From contig CALCJK010000018.1 in NCBI GenBank assembly GCA_937967455.1, positions 1 to 64,000 on the forward strand: a stretch of DNA of 64,000 nt. Reading direction: 5' to 3'. This document shows, in pieces, positions 24,598 to 34,250 of the stretch. Made by a program: the position numbers and the translations under genes. This DNA is from an uncultured bacterium (GTDB taxonomy: Bacteria > Bacteroidota > Ignavibacteria > UBA10030 > BY39). The notes under the pieces are model-generated. The model did not search any database. It was given only the letters and a program-made list of their open reading frames with translations, and was not told the origin of the DNA. The stretch's first letter is position 1, and the number at the start of each line of letters is the position of its first letter.

Positions 24598-27500
24598 ATG
24601 AGAAGAACAATTTTCTACTTAGTTCTTTTTCTGCTAACCTTAGCTTATAGCACTGTTTTCACACAACCAATTATCATCAATGAAATATATAATTCAAGTG
24701 GAAACGATGAATGGATAGAACTTCTGGTAGTTCAGGATGGTTTGGATATCAGAAACTGGGATATTAGAGACTTTTCAAGTGCTGGCAGTCCGCAAGCACC
24801 ACTTGTATTCAGTAATAACACAATTTGGAGCAATCTTAAATCTGGAACCATAATTGTTGTTGCAAGACCAGAGAATACATTTTCAGAAGATTTAGACCCA
24901 TCTGACTATACTATGGTTGTGAAATCAAACAACACTACATTTTTTTCAGGAAACGTATTTTCGATAGCGGGAACGAGTGAGGCGATCCAGATACGAAACT
25001 CTTCACAGACGCACATATTTGGAGTTTCCTGGGGCACAGCTAATGCTAACAGTATTCCTGATCCAAAAGCCCATTTTACTGGCACATCCACTTCCAACAC
25101 TGCTACTGCATTTAAAGAAGATGCTGTCTCTAAACTAACAGATGTCGCAAACTGGGCACAAAATACAGCAACGATAACAAGAGGTACGGGAAATACAACT
25201 GCCAACTCTGCATGGATAGCTCTGTTAAGAGCCAGGCCAGAAGGATCGGGTAGTGTCTCGTTAAATCCAACCGTAGTTAATGGGAATACTGATACAACAA
25301 TCAACATTACTTATACTCGGGATCCAGCTTTTAATATTAACAATTTACGAATAATAATACCAAATGAATTTGTTTGGTCGCATAATACTAATGATATTTC
25401 TTTTATAGGAATGTCGGCTGATATTTCAATATCTGGGGATACAATTTATTTTTTGAACACTTTAATTGCTGATTCAACTGTAATCACAATTACGAATATA
25501 CTAACACCGGTTTATACTGGATATTACAAAATTAAAGTTCAATCTGGAATTAACGGAAGTTATGGAGATGTGGCACCTGTTCCAGTGTTAACAGTTTATG
25601 GTGCACCTATACCAATTTCTGAAGTAAAAGTAAACGATGAAAATGGTGTTTCATTGAGAATAGGTGATTTGGTAACTGTTCGTGGAATAATTACAGTCGC
25701 TAACGAGTTTGGAAGTCCAAGTTACATTCAAGATAACACTGCTGGTATGTCGATTTTTGGTCCAATATTTTCACAGCAGGTGAACATTGGCGATGAAGTT
25801 CTTGTAAGCGGTCGAGTTACACAGTTCAACGGACTCAATCAAATTGAATACCCAATTTTACATCAAATCATCAGTACAGGCAATACAATTGATCCGATAC
25901 TTTCAACTCCAACTATTTTGAACTTTGATGGAATTGGTGGTATTGAAAATTATGAAGGAAAGCTTGTTCAGGTTAATAATGTTACTGTTACAAACCTAAA
26001 TGGTACACCTGTAAGCACCTGGGCAGCTAATACAAATTACAGATTAACAGGTAGTTCTTCAGCAGATACTATACAATTAAGAATTGATAACAATACAAAT
26101 CTAGTTGGTGAACCTGCCCCTGCAGGTCCGTTCGATATAATTGGAGTTCTTGGTCAATATAAAACCTCTTCTCCTTTCATTGGTGGATACCAATTGATGC
26201 CTAGATCAAAATCAGATATAATTTCAACTGGTCCAATAATTACATATTTTCCTGAAGAAACCTACATTGATTCAAACTCAATTTCAATATATTGGAAAAC
26301 ATTAAATCCAGGTACCTCATTAGTAAGGTACGGTATAACCCAGAATTATGAAATAGGTGTTGCTGGTGATGCAGGTTCAAACACAACAGAACATAATGTT
26401 ACTGTTACAGGTCTTACTCCAGCCACAATTTATAATATGCAAGCATTTTCTGTTTCTGGAGGAGATACAAGTTTTGCGGGTAATCTAATTGTAAGTACAA
26501 CATCAGCCTCACCAACTACCGGGAAAATAAATGTTTACTTTAACAAGAGTGTTAACACATCGATATCTATTGGTGAATATGCTCTGGGAAATTATAATTT
26601 AATGAACAAACTAATCGAAAGAATAAATAATTCACGCTACTCAATTGATGCAGCAATTTACAATATAAGTGGTACAGTTGGTGCTACAGTTGCGTCTGCA
26701 TTAGTAAATGCTAAAAATCGTGGTGTTAAAGTGCGTATTGTCGCCGAATATGACAGTCGAAATAATGCACCTTTTTCAACATTAATTTCAAATGGTATTC
26801 CTGTACTATATGATTTATCTGGAGCAAATGATGGAACCGGTTTAATGCATAACAAATTTTTTGTTTTCGATTATAGAGGTGGTAAGCCTGACAGTATCTG
26901 GGTATGGACAGGTTCTTGGAATCCAACAGACCCTGGTACAAACGATGATCGTCAAAATGTAATTGAATTTCAGGATGTAGCACTGGCAGCCACCTATACC
27001 AGAGAATTCGAAGAAATGTTTGGAAGTAGTAACGAAACACCCAATCCAACAAATGCTCGATTCGGTGCACGCAAGTTAAACAATACCCCACATAAATTTT
27101 ATATTGGTGAAAAATATCTAGAATGTTATTTCAGTCCAAGCGACAAAACTTCCAAAGCAATAGCGAAAACTCTTGGAAAGGCTCAACAATCAATAAACAT
27201 TGGAATGCTTACATTTACCTGGAAAGAATTCGCTGATACGCTGATATCAAAGAAAAATACAGGCAAAAAAGTCCGAGTAATAATGGATAATAATACTGAT
27301 ACTGGTAATCAATATGATTATCTTCTTACTAATGGGGTTGATGTTCGATTAAAATCTGGTAATGGACTTTTCCATCATAAATATGCAATCATTGATGCAG
27401 AACCATTTGGCTACCAATCCTGGCTCCTAACAGGTTCTCACAACTGGTCAAGTTCGGCAGAAAATCGAAACGACGAAAATACAATTATTCTAAAAGATAA

Positions 27501-27867
27501 TCGTGTTGCAAATTTATATTTACAGGAATTTGCAGCAAGATATTACGAAGCTGGTGGGAGCGACTCAATTCGAGTTGGCATTGAACAGATAAATGAAGCA
27601 CCTACATCATTCGAATTGAAGCAAAACTACCCAAATCCGTTTAATCCCAAAACAACAATAGAATTCAGCATACCTGTAACGAGTCATGTAACGCTGAAAA
27701 TATACAATTTACTTGGACAGGAAGTTTCCTCACTGGTTGATGAAGAATTAAAAGCGGGAAGTTATCAGATCAACTTTGATGCTACCAACCTTGCAAGTGG
27801 TGTATATTTTTATAAATTGAATACATCAGCTTACAACTCGATAAAGAAACTTTTACTTCTTAAATAA
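24598..27867 (+). CDS. T9SS-exported phospholipase D-fold protein with lamin-tail and OB-like domains
   Basis: The 1089-residue protein has a signal peptide (about 1-22). A lamin-tail-like domain follows, starting IIINEIYNSSGNDEWIELL (about 25-150). Next comes a YhcR-type OB-like region near 340-545 (VSLRIGDLVTVRGIITV) and an Fn3-like segment near 555-640. A phospholipase D fold runs from about 650 to 990 with two HKD-type motifs: H751-N-K753 and H926-H-K928, each followed by a GSWN/GSHNWS stretch. The last 80 residues from about 1009 (QNYPNPFNP) are a T9SS sorting domain. The layout suggests a surface or secreted nuclease or phosphodiesterase. It has its own terminators on both sides. Confidence 0.88.
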   Translation: MRRTIFYLVLFLLTLAYSTVFTQPIIINEIYNSSGNDEWIELLVVQDGLDIRNWDIRDFSSAGSPQAPLVFSNNTIWSNLKSGTIIVVARPENTFSEDLDPSDYTMVVKSNNTTFFSGNVFSIAGTSEAIQIRNSSQTHIFGVSWGTANANSIPDPKAHFTGTSTSNTATAFKEDAVSKLTDVANWAQNTATITRGTGNTTANSAWIALLRARPEGSGSVSLNPTVVNGNTDTTINITYTRDPAFNINNLRIIIPNEFVWSHNTNDISFIGMSADISISGDTIYFLNTLIADSTVITITNILTPVYTGYYKIKVQSGINGSYGDVAPVPVLTVYGAPIPISEVKVNDENGVSLRIGDLVTVRGIITVANEFGSPSYIQDNTAGMSIFGPIFSQQVNIGDEVLVSGRVTQFNGLNQIEYPILHQIISTGNTIDPILSTPTILNFDGIGGIENYEGKLVQVNNVTVTNLNGTPVSTWAANTNYRLTGSSSADTIQLRIDNNTNLVGEPAPAGPFDIIGVLGQYKTSSPFIGGYQLMPRSKSDIISTGPIITYFPEETYIDSNSISIYWKTLNPGTSLVRYGITQNYEIGVAGDAGSNTTEHNVTVTGLTPATIYNMQAFSVSGGDTSFAGNLIVSTTSASPTTGKINVYFNKSVNTSISIGEYALGNYNLMNKLIERINNSRYSIDAAIYNISGTVGATVASALVNAKNRGVKVRIVAEYDSRNNAPFSTLISNGIPVLYDLSGANDGTGLMHNKFFVFDYRGGKPDSIWVWTGSWNPTDPGTNDDRQNVIEFQDVALAATYTREFEEMFGSSNETPNPTNARFGARKLNNTPHKFYIGEKYLECYFSPSDKTSKAIAKTLGKAQQSINIGMLTFTWKEFADTLISKKNTGKKVRVIMDNNTDTGNQYDYLLTNGVDVRLKSGNGLFHHKYAIIDAEPFGYQSWLLTGSHNWSSSAENRNDENTIILKDNRVANLYLQEFAARYYEAGGSDSIRVGIEQINEAPTSFELKQNYPNPFNPKTTIEFSIPVTSHVTLKIYNLLGQEVSSLVDEELKAGSYQINFDATNLASGVYFYKLNTSAYNSIKKLLLLK

Positions 27868-27884
27868 TATCAAGATTTATTTCA

Positions 27885-27917
27885 AAAACCCTGAGTTAAA
27901 CTCAGGGTTTTTTTATT
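27885..27917 (+). terminator. Intrinsic terminator of the exported PLD protein gene
   Basis: CCCTGAG (27889-27895) and CTCAGGG (27901-27907) form a perfect stem flanked by an A run before and TTTTTTTATTTT after. The symmetry allows function in both directions. Confidence 0.92.
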
Positions 27918-27953
27918 TTCTAAAAAGTTGTATTTTATTTAAAAAATCTTAAT

Positions 27954-28751
27954 ATGAACACAAATCCAATAGGAATATTTGATTCTGGAATAGGTGGCTT
28001 AACAGTTGTTAAGTCATTGATGGAACAACTGCCTTATGAAAATTTAATTTACTTTGGAGATACAGCACGAGTTCCATACGGGCCAAAGTCTCCACAGGTA
28101 ATTCGTGAATATGCGCTCCAGGATACAGAATTTCTGCTCTCTAAAAATGTAAAAATGATTGTTATTGCTTGCAATACAGTGTCATCTGTTGCGTTAGATG
28201 TGGTTCAAAAAGTATCTAAATTACCTGTAATAGGAGTGATTCAACCCGGCGCAGAGAAAGCTATTGAAGAAACTAAAAATAAAAGAATTGGGGTAATAGG
28301 AACTATTAATACAATTTTGAGCAAAACATATCCAAACATTATCAGACAGATTGATTCATCTATCGAAACATTTTCGAAAGCATGCCCATTATTTGTACCA
28401 TTAGCAGAAGAAGGTTTTATTAATCATACAGCAACTGAGTTAATTGCAAAAGAATATTTATTCGAATTGAAAATAAAAAAGATAGATACCTTGATACTTG
28501 GATGCACACACTATCCTATCTTATCAAATGTTATTCAAAAAGTAATCGGGGACAAGGTGAAACTAATCGATTCAGGCAAATGTGCAGCGGAAAAAGTAGA
28601 AATTTTATTAAACGAGAAAGGGCTTAAGAACCCAAGTAAATTAAAGGCTAATGTTGAGTTTTATGTAAGCGATATACCACACAAATTTACTGAAATTGGA
28701 GAACTTTTCCTTGGGAAAAAAATGGGGAGAGTAAAGACTGTACATTTATAA
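27954..28751 (+). CDS. murI: Glutamate racemase MurI
   Basis: MurI converts L-glutamate to D-glutamate for MurD, so it supplies the dcw pathway encoded earlier in the window. The 265-residue product has GIFDSGIGGLTVVKSL near the start, FGDTARVPYGPKS near 35-47, and the first catalytic Cys in IACNTVSS near 70-77. The second is in LILGCTHYPIL near 179-189. No cofactor is needed. It is the first of a plus-strand series; pyrE starts 47 bp downstream. Confidence 0.96.
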   Translation: MNTNPIGIFDSGIGGLTVVKSLMEQLPYENLIYFGDTARVPYGPKSPQVIREYALQDTEFLLSKNVKMIVIACNTVSSVALDVVQKVSKLPVIGVIQPGAEKAIEETKNKRIGVIGTINTILSKTYPNIIRQIDSSIETFSKACPLFVPLAEEGFINHTATELIAKEYLFELKIKKIDTLILGCTHYPILSNVIQKVIGDKVKLIDSGKCAAEKVEILLNEKGLKNPSKLKANVEFYVSDIPHKFTEIGELFLGKKMGRVKTVHL

Positions 28752-28798
28752 AGCTATTACCTTTTGAACTCTTTTACTTTTTCATTATATTTTGACAA

Positions 28799-29401
28799 AT
28801 GAATAAAGAAGAAATTTTATCTATATTCAAATCTACAGGAGCTTTGCTTGAAGGACATTTTAGATTAACTTCAGGTTTACACAGCTCACAATATTTTCAA
28901 TGTGCAAAAGTATTGCAATTCCCAAAATATGCCGAAATACTATGTAAAATCATTGTTCAAAATTTCTTGAATAAAAATATTGATGTTGTTGCTGCACCTG
29001 CAATAGGTGCTATAGTTGTAGCACAAGAAGTGGGTAGACAATTAAACTCTCGAACAATTTTTGCAGAACGTTCTGAAGGTAAGATGCAATTTCGAAGAGG
29101 TTTTGAAATTAAACCAGGAGAAAATGTACTTGTGTGTGAAGATGTTATTACAACAGGTGGCTCAATTGCAGAAGTAATCGAACTTGTAAAAAACTTGAAT
29201 GGCAACGTAGTTGGTGCCGCAAGCATAGTTGACCGAAGTAATGGCAAAGTGAAGCTTAATGTTCCACAACAATTTTCTATACTGCAAATGAATATTTTAA
29301 ATTATCAACCAGAAGAATGTCCATTATGTAAACAAAATATCCCTATTGTTAAACCTGGTAGTCGGGAAATTTTTCCGGAGGAGAGAAATGTTCGAAAATA
29401 A
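28799..29401 (+). CDS. pyrE: Orotate phosphoribosyltransferase PyrE
   Basis: PyrE makes orotidine monophosphate from orotate and PRPP in pyrimidine synthesis. The 200-residue product shows HFRLTSGLHSSQYFQC near 20-35, VVAAPAIGAIVVAQEVGRQ near 59-77, and FAERSEGKMQFRRGF near 88. The PRPP loop is VLVCEDVITTGGSIAEVI near 109-126. The C-terminal CPLCKQNIPIVKPGSRE adds a Cys pair seen in many long bacterial PyrE proteins. Its end overlaps the mscS start by 14 bp. Confidence 0.95.
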   Translation: MNKEEILSIFKSTGALLEGHFRLTSGLHSSQYFQCAKVLQFPKYAEILCKIIVQNFLNKNIDVVAAPAIGAIVVAQEVGRQLNSRTIFAERSEGKMQFRRGFEIKPGENVLVCEDVITTGGSIAEVIELVKNLNGNVVGAASIVDRSNGKVKLNVPQQFSILQMNILNYQPEECPLCKQNIPIVKPGSREIFPEERNVRK

Positions 29402-30467
29402 ATTATTAAGCCATATAATAATTTCAGTTTTTATAATTGTTTCTTCTTATTTTCTTGGAAAAATAGGAAAATTCTTATTAAAAATTATTGGAAAATATAT
29501 ATCCAGTAGAACAAAGAACACACTTGACGATCAATTAATAAATGAATCTCGCAAGCACATTACATTATTATTTGTTTTGCTCGGAATTTATTTTGCTATT
29601 CAAGAACTACGCAAGGCATTCCTTCCCGCAGACATAACTGCTACGCAATTCCTAAAATACGCTGAAATTGTTTTATATATTGTTGCAGTTTTTGCTGTTG
29701 CAAGATTTGTTAGCAGATTGATTGAAACTATATTTAAATGGTATATAGACAATGTTTCCGACCGAACACAATCAAATGTATCTGCTACAATTGCACCATT
29801 GACTAATAAAATTATCAGAGTTGTAATATTCTTGATTGGAGTCATTGTAGTATTAGATCATTTCGGCATAAATATTGGGAGTTTGCTCGTATCACTCGGT
29901 GTTGGCTCTCTTGCAATCGCTCTTGCAGCTCAGGATACAATTGCAAACATGATAGCTGGTTTTGTTATTATGCTTGACCAACCTTATCGTATTGGAGATA
30001 GAATCCAACTCCCTACTGGAGAAGTTGGAGACGTAGTTGAAATTGGACTAAGAAGTACAAGAATTTTAAATTTCGATAATAATTATATAATAGCACCAAA
30101 TGCTGATCTAGTAAAATCAAAAATTATAAATTATTCTTTCCCATTTGAATCAATTCGTGCATTTGTAGACGTTTCAGTAGCGTATGGAACAGACATTGAT
30201 AAAGCAAGGGAAATATTATTAAAGTTAGCAGATCAGCATCCCAAAGTATTAAAGGACCCACCTCCAGAAGTTTTTGTCATTGAACTCGCACCTTCAGGAA
30301 TCATACTGAGATTAAACATGAGAACAAGTGAATTCAAAAATAAATGGTTTGTTGAAACATCGATCCGCGAAAGTATTTATAAAATATTTCAACAAGAAGA
30401 TATTATTATTCCGCTACCTCAACATGTAGTAAGAATCATAAAAGAAGATGGAACTCAAACTACTTAA
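29388..30467 (+). CDS. mscS: Small-conductance mechanosensitive channel (MscS family)
   Basis: The 359-residue product has about four transmembrane helices; the last (near 160-200) is glycine- and alanine-rich as in the pore helix TM3 of MscS (GSLLVSLGVGSLAIALAAQDTI). The family loop FVIMLDQPYRIGDRI follows, then a cytoplasmic beta and alpha-beta domain. MscS channels open on hypo-osmotic shock to release solutes. I chose the ATG at 29388 because GGAGGAG lies 6-8 bp upstream; an in-frame ATG at 29346 would extend it inside pyrE with no comparable site. It overlaps pyrE at one end and the NUDIX gene (by 20 bp) at the other. Confidence 0.9.
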   Translation: MFENKLLSHIIISVFIIVSSYFLGKIGKFLLKIIGKYISSRTKNTLDDQLINESRKHITLLFVLLGIYFAIQELRKAFLPADITATQFLKYAEIVLYIVAVFAVARFVSRLIETIFKWYIDNVSDRTQSNVSATIAPLTNKIIRVVIFLIGVIVVLDHFGINIGSLLVSLGVGSLAIALAAQDTIANMIAGFVIMLDQPYRIGDRIQLPTGEVGDVVEIGLRSTRILNFDNNYIIAPNADLVKSKIINYSFPFESIRAFVDVSVAYGTDIDKAREILLKLADQHPKVLKDPPPEVFVIELAPSGIILRLNMRTSEFKNKWFVETSIRESIYKIFQQEDIIIPLPQHVVRIIKEDGTQTT

Positions 30468-30996
30468 TCGAAATATAATTTACAATGGTAAAGTTTTTAC
30501 AGTAATTGTAGATGATGTAATGTATCAATCCGGTAATCGTTCAATTAGAGAAGTGGCTGAACATCCAGGTGGTTCGGTAATTCTTGCTGTCTTCCCTAAT
30601 AATGATATTATACTGATAAAACAGCACAGATACCCAATCAACAAATTTATTTATGAACTCCCAGCCGGAAAATTGGACACAAATGAAGATCCACTTGACT
30701 GCGCAAAAAGAGAATTGGAAGAAGAAACAGGATATATAGCCAATAAATGGGAAAAACTAACTGCAATTTATACCACACCTGGGTTCTGTACCGAACAATT
30801 ACATATTTATCTTGCTTCCGATTTGCGTTTATCAAGGAATGGAAGAAATCTAGAGGAAGGTGAGATGACTATGACATTGGAAATAGTACCTTTAAAAAAA
30901 GCTATCGAAATGATAGAAAAACAGGAAATTGTTGATGCAAAAACAATATGCGGAATATTACTTGCTTATCATAAATTGAATAAGAAAAATAAATGA
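30448..30996 (+). CDS. NUDIX hydrolase, ADP-ribose pyrophosphatase-like
   Basis: The 182-residue product has the NUDIX box starting at GKLDTNEDPLDCAKRELEEE (about 73-92), which fits GX5EX7REUXEEXGU. It is preceded by IKQHRYPINKFIYELPAGKL, the pattern of ADP-ribose pyrophosphatases of the NudF/YqkG kind. A Pro/Gly stretch YTTPGFCTEQLHIYLA after the box also fits this branch. It would hydrolyse ADP-ribose or a similar sugar nucleotide to AMP and a sugar phosphate. It overlaps mscS by 20 bp and the phosphorylase gene by 4 bp, so these form one operon. Confidence 0.9.
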   Translation: MELKLLNRNIIYNGKVFTVIVDDVMYQSGNRSIREVAEHPGGSVILAVFPNNDIILIKQHRYPINKFIYELPAGKLDTNEDPLDCAKRELEEETGYIANKWEKLTAIYTTPGFCTEQLHIYLASDLRLSRNGRNLEEGEMTMTLEIVPLKKAIEMIEKQEIVDAKTICGILLAYHKLNKKNK

Positions 30997-32336
30997 GTTT
31001 AAAAATTATGAATCCTGTTGAAATAATTAGAAAAAAAAGAGATGGGCAAAAACTTACAAGAGAAGAAATGGAATTCCTGATTAAAGGTTATGTGGATGGC
31101 AAAATTCCCGATTATCAAATGTCGGCATTTTTAATGGCAGTATACTTCAACAAAATGGACTTTGATGAGACATCAATTTTTACTGATATAATGCTAAGAT
31201 CAGGAATAATTGTAGATTTATCAGATATTCCAGGTATAAAAGTAGATAAACATTCAACAGGTGGTATTGGGGATAAGGTTTCGATCATACTTGCACCGAT
31301 GGTAGCTTCTTGTGGAGTTCCTGTACCTATGATTTCTGGTCGTGGACTAGGCCATACAGGCGGAACATTAGATAAACTTGAATCAATTCCTGGTTTTAAA
31401 ACCAACTTATCAATTGCTGAATATAAATCTGTAATTTCAGAAATTGGAATTGTAATGATTGGTCAGACCGCAGAAATTGCACCCGCTGATAAAAAAATGT
31501 ATGCTTTAAGAGATGTTACAGGAACTGTAGAGTGTATTCCACTAATTGCTGGTAGTATAATGAGTAAAAAATTAGCTGAAGGTATCGATGCTTTAGTTTT
31601 AGATATAAAGGTGGGAAGAGGTGCTTTTATGAAAACAAAAGAAGATGCTATAGAACTGGCAAGAACTCTAATTGCAATTGGGAACAAATTTGGTAAGCAG
31701 ACAATAGGATTTCTTACTGATATGTCGCAACCACTTGGATATGCAGTTGGCAACTGGCTCGAAATAAAAGAATGTATAGAATGCTTAAAGGGTAAAAACA
31801 TTTCCGATTTGATGGAGGTAACTTATTTACTTGGTGGTGCTATGTTAACGCTTGGGAAAAAAGCAAACTCAATTGAAGAAGGAATTGAAATTTGTAGGGG
31901 AGCTATTAAATCAGGTAATGCTTATAATAAATTTCTGCAGATGGTCAAACGACAGGGTGGAAAGGTAGAATATATTGAGGATCCATCAAAATATCCAGAA
32001 AGCAAGTATGTAAAAGAATTAAAAAGCAAAAATGAAGGAGATATAGTGAACATTGATGCATTAGAAGTTGGTTTAATATGCATAACTCTTGGTGCTGGAA
32101 GAACGAAAGTAGATGATGTGATTGACCCTAAAGCAGGAATAGTTTTTCATAAAAAAGTTGGGGATTCTGTAGAAAAGGGGGATACCATCGCAACAATATA
32201 TTGTGATAACATTGAAAAATTAGACCAGTCTATCAAACGCCTTGAAAAGGCAATTCTTATAGCAACCGAACCATCCACTCCACCAAAACTAGTCCATGCA
32301 TTCATAGATGAGAAAGGGATACACGACTGGAATTAA
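30993..32336 (+). CDS. Pyrimidine-nucleoside phosphorylase (or thymidine phosphorylase)
   Basis: The 447-residue product belongs to the nucleoside phosphorylase family II (PDP/DeoA). Visible signatures are VDKHSTGGIGDKVSII near 84-99, the family signature SGRGLGHTGGTLDKLESIPG near 114-133, KKMYALRDVTGTVECIPLI near 167-185, and KVGRGAFMKTKEDA near 205-218. The C-terminal lipoyl-like domain is present. The enzyme splits thymidine, uridine or deoxyuridine with phosphate, in pyrimidine salvage. Pdp and DeoA cannot be told apart safely from sequence alone. It follows the NUDIX gene with a 4-bp overlap. A second ATG 5 codons on (31008) could be the start. Confidence 0.92.
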   Translation: MSLKIMNPVEIIRKKRDGQKLTREEMEFLIKGYVDGKIPDYQMSAFLMAVYFNKMDFDETSIFTDIMLRSGIIVDLSDIPGIKVDKHSTGGIGDKVSIILAPMVASCGVPVPMISGRGLGHTGGTLDKLESIPGFKTNLSIAEYKSVISEIGIVMIGQTAEIAPADKKMYALRDVTGTVECIPLIAGSIMSKKLAEGIDALVLDIKVGRGAFMKTKEDAIELARTLIAIGNKFGKQTIGFLTDMSQPLGYAVGNWLEIKECIECLKGKNISDLMEVTYLLGGAMLTLGKKANSIEEGIEICRGAIKSGNAYNKFLQMVKRQGGKVEYIEDPSKYPESKYVKELKSKNEGDIVNIDALEVGLICITLGAGRTKVDDVIDPKAGIVFHKKVGDSVEKGDTIATIYCDNIEKLDQSIKRLEKAILIATEPSTPPKLVHAFIDEKGIHDWN

Positions 32337-32424
32337 ATATAAAACAGAGATAATCTAACAATTCTTCAAATGTTATAATCCATTAAAGAATTGATTTTAC
32401 ATTAATCAATAGACTTTAAAATTT

Positions 32425-32480
32425 AAATACCCCATCCTGAAGTTTCAAAAATAAGAAAATTATTCCAAGATGGAGTATTT
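32425..32480 (-). other. Long wobble-paired hairpin in the 3' region of the ARPP-1-like gene
   Basis: AAATACCCCATC (32425-32436) and GATGGAGTATTT (32469-32480) are near-perfect inverted repeats. Read as minus-strand RNA the stem extends to about 17 pairs with three G-U pairs in place of the mismatches, around a loop of about 20 nt. The wobble pairs exist only in the minus transcript, which fits an RNA from the gene ending at 32531. No proper U-run follows, so it is not a typical terminator. The rest of 32337-32530 holds only weaker AT-rich inverted repeats. Confidence 0.55.
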
Positions 32481-32530
32481 ACATTAAGCACTAAAAATTC
32501 AAATATAAATCTCAGATTTCATCTTAAACA

Positions 32531-33442
32531 TCACTTGATAATATTTAGAATAGAAAGGTGTATCAAATGATTTTCATAACTCAATATAAATCCTGAAATT
32601 TTGTCATCACAAAAACTTTTAAATTCTCCTACACCTGGAGTTTTTTTGGAAATATAATTCTGATTTTGCAGTTTTGATAGCATGTCATTAGTTTGTTTCA
32701 TTGCTAATTCTTCACTAAAATCTATCTCCTTATCCATCAAGTAATAAGTTTCTGCTGCACAACTTCGAATAAGTTTTGGGAAATATTCTTTAAAGATTTC
32801 ATCTCTATTAAAAATATCAATACTTAAAATTTTATCGCCAAAAAATAATGCCGTACCATTAGATTCTTTATCAGCAGTGAAATGATTTAAGTATTCTTCC
32901 ATTGTTTCCCTGTTTGCATCAAAACTTGAATTAAGATCTCTAGTTGGTGATTCAGAAAATTTTATCCGCTTAAAATAGTGATCTATTGAATTCCAAACTT
33001 TCGCTTGATCAGCATAAAATGAACCACCTTTTTCTAAATTCTCATAGATTGATTCTCGTGTCAAAAATCTTAAAAATACTGGGGCAATATTATCCGAACT
33101 GGTAAAATGCCTGGAAACATGATGCCACCTTCCTGCTTCTACGCAACTAACGGGTATTGTAGTTTTTGAATTTGGTTCTAATAACATTGAGGAATTTATA
33201 ACCCTGTTCTGTTTTGCCCCTATTAAAATATCCCCATCACTAAAAAACAAGAATTTATCAAGTAAATTTTCTACAATTAGATCGTTAACACTTCCTGCCA
33301 TACTAATCTCAGAGACTTTTACTAAACCGGATTTGATGGCACTTGGACCTGAAATATACTCAAACGAATTTTTCTCCTCAGTCGAGAACTGTAACACTGA
33401 TAAATTCTTATACCTATAAAACGAGTTGACTTTGATGTTCAT
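32531..33442 (-). CDS. ARPP-1-like (DUF6569-like) protein
   Basis: The 303-residue soluble protein contains a stretch near 68-108 (SDGDILIGAKQNRVINSS, then TIPVSCVEAGRWHH). I recognise it from memory as the core of the ARPP-1 domain, named for association with ADP-ribosylglycohydrolases and phosphatases. The biochemical role of that domain is not known to me. Later parts show a conserved-looking ALFFGDKILSIDIF segment (about 198-211) and a C-terminal GFILSYENHLIHLSIL. There is no signal peptide. It stands alone between converging pyrimidine-salvage genes and an unknown gene on the same strand, with a 230-bp upstream gap that can hold its own promoter. Confidence 0.7.
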   Translation of the reverse strand: MNIKVNSFYRYKNLSVLQFSTEEKNSFEYISGPSAIKSGLVKVSEISMAGSVNDLIVENLLDKFLFFSDGDILIGAKQNRVINSSMLLEPNSKTTIPVSCVEAGRWHHVSRHFTSSDNIAPVFLRFLTRESIYENLEKGGSFYADQAKVWNSIDHYFKRIKFSESPTRDLNSSFDANRETMEEYLNHFTADKESNGTALFFGDKILSIDIFNRDEIFKEYFPKLIRSCAAETYYLMDKEIDFSEELAMKQTNDMLSKLQNQNYISKKTPGVGEFKSFCDDKISGFILSYENHLIHLSILNIIK

Positions 33443-33674
33443 AAAATTCCTCTTTTTTAAAAAGTTTAATGTTTAGTTAATTATTAATTAAAATAATGTT
33501 AATTGTACTTCTTAGAAAATCCGCACAAAAATGTGGTAATTCAAAAATATTAATAACAACCATATTTTTGCCATTTTATAATTGGATATTATTTTGATGC
33601 TTTACTTTTTTAGCAATTCCTCCTTATTTAATTATAAAAACAATTATAATTTTGATTACAAGAAGCTTTAATCT

Positions 33675-34250
33675 TCAAAAGCAAAATTTTTTCTTTATAA
33701 TTTTACTCATAGCCAATGTGAGAACATCTTCATATTTTACGCCGTATTTGTAAAGATAATCGGCAGCATTTTGAACGGCATTCTCAAAATTTTCCTTTGC
33801 TTCATCAATTTTCTTTTCAAGTTTCATTCTTTTAAGGTCCTCATTTGGGTATAGATATTCAAGTATAAGCAGGTCCCTATCTGAAAAATTCATTGTTAAC
33901 TCAATTGTATGTTGACATTCAGGGTCAACAAACATTATATCATCCCTCTTAAGTGTTTTTCCATCAAATGTTACAGAATTTTCATCTAAATAAATTACAA
34001 AATTTTTATTTGGATAGACTGATGTAATTCGTTCAAGTAGAATAAAGGGTAAAATAACTTTTTGATATAATCCTGTCGAAATAAGCATTTTATATACAGC
34101 ACCTATTACAGAAAGACGTATTTCCTGTGGAAGGAAGAAGATTTCCAGCATTGCATCATTTCTGTCACATATACGTTTAGGAAGAGCTGCACCTAAGTAG
34201 GAGAAAGCTTTTCTGATTTCATCCAAACTACATTCAAGTTTAATAGACAT
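33675..34250 (-). CDS. Unknown protein, faint resemblance to a sliding-clamp fold
   Basis: I do not recognise this 191-residue protein. It has no signal or membrane segment. The first 110 residues show a beta-alpha-beta pattern (EIRLSVIGAVYKMLI, VILPFILLERITSVYP, NFVIYLDENSVTFDGKTL) whose rhythm is reminiscent of a DnaN/PCNA-type domain. The match is only visual. The second half is helical and charged (LKRMKLEKKIDEAKENFENA) and ends in a short basic tail. A strong AAGGAG precedes the ATG at 34250. Upstream lies the longest gene-free stretch in the window. Function unknown. Confidence 0.65.
   Translation of the reverse strand: MSIKLECSLDEIRKAFSYLGAALPKRICDRNDAMLEIFFLPQEIRLSVIGAVYKMLISTGLYQKVILPFILLERITSVYPNKNFVIYLDENSVTFDGKTLKRDDIMFVDPECQHTIELTMNFSDRDLLILEYLYPNEDLKRMKLEKKIDEAKENFENAVQNAADYLYKYGVKYEDVLTLAMSKIIKKKFCF

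Noticed and set aside
24906-25307. Minus-strand open frames inside the PLD protein gene, including 26726-27091
   Set aside because: They run antisense to a gene with clear domains and lack ribosome binding sites and family resemblance.
32359-32410. Overlapping inverted repeats CAATTCTT/AAGAATTG and ATTGATT/AATCAAT as terminator of the phosphorylase gene
   Set aside because: AT-only stems with long loops and no T-run; too weak to call.
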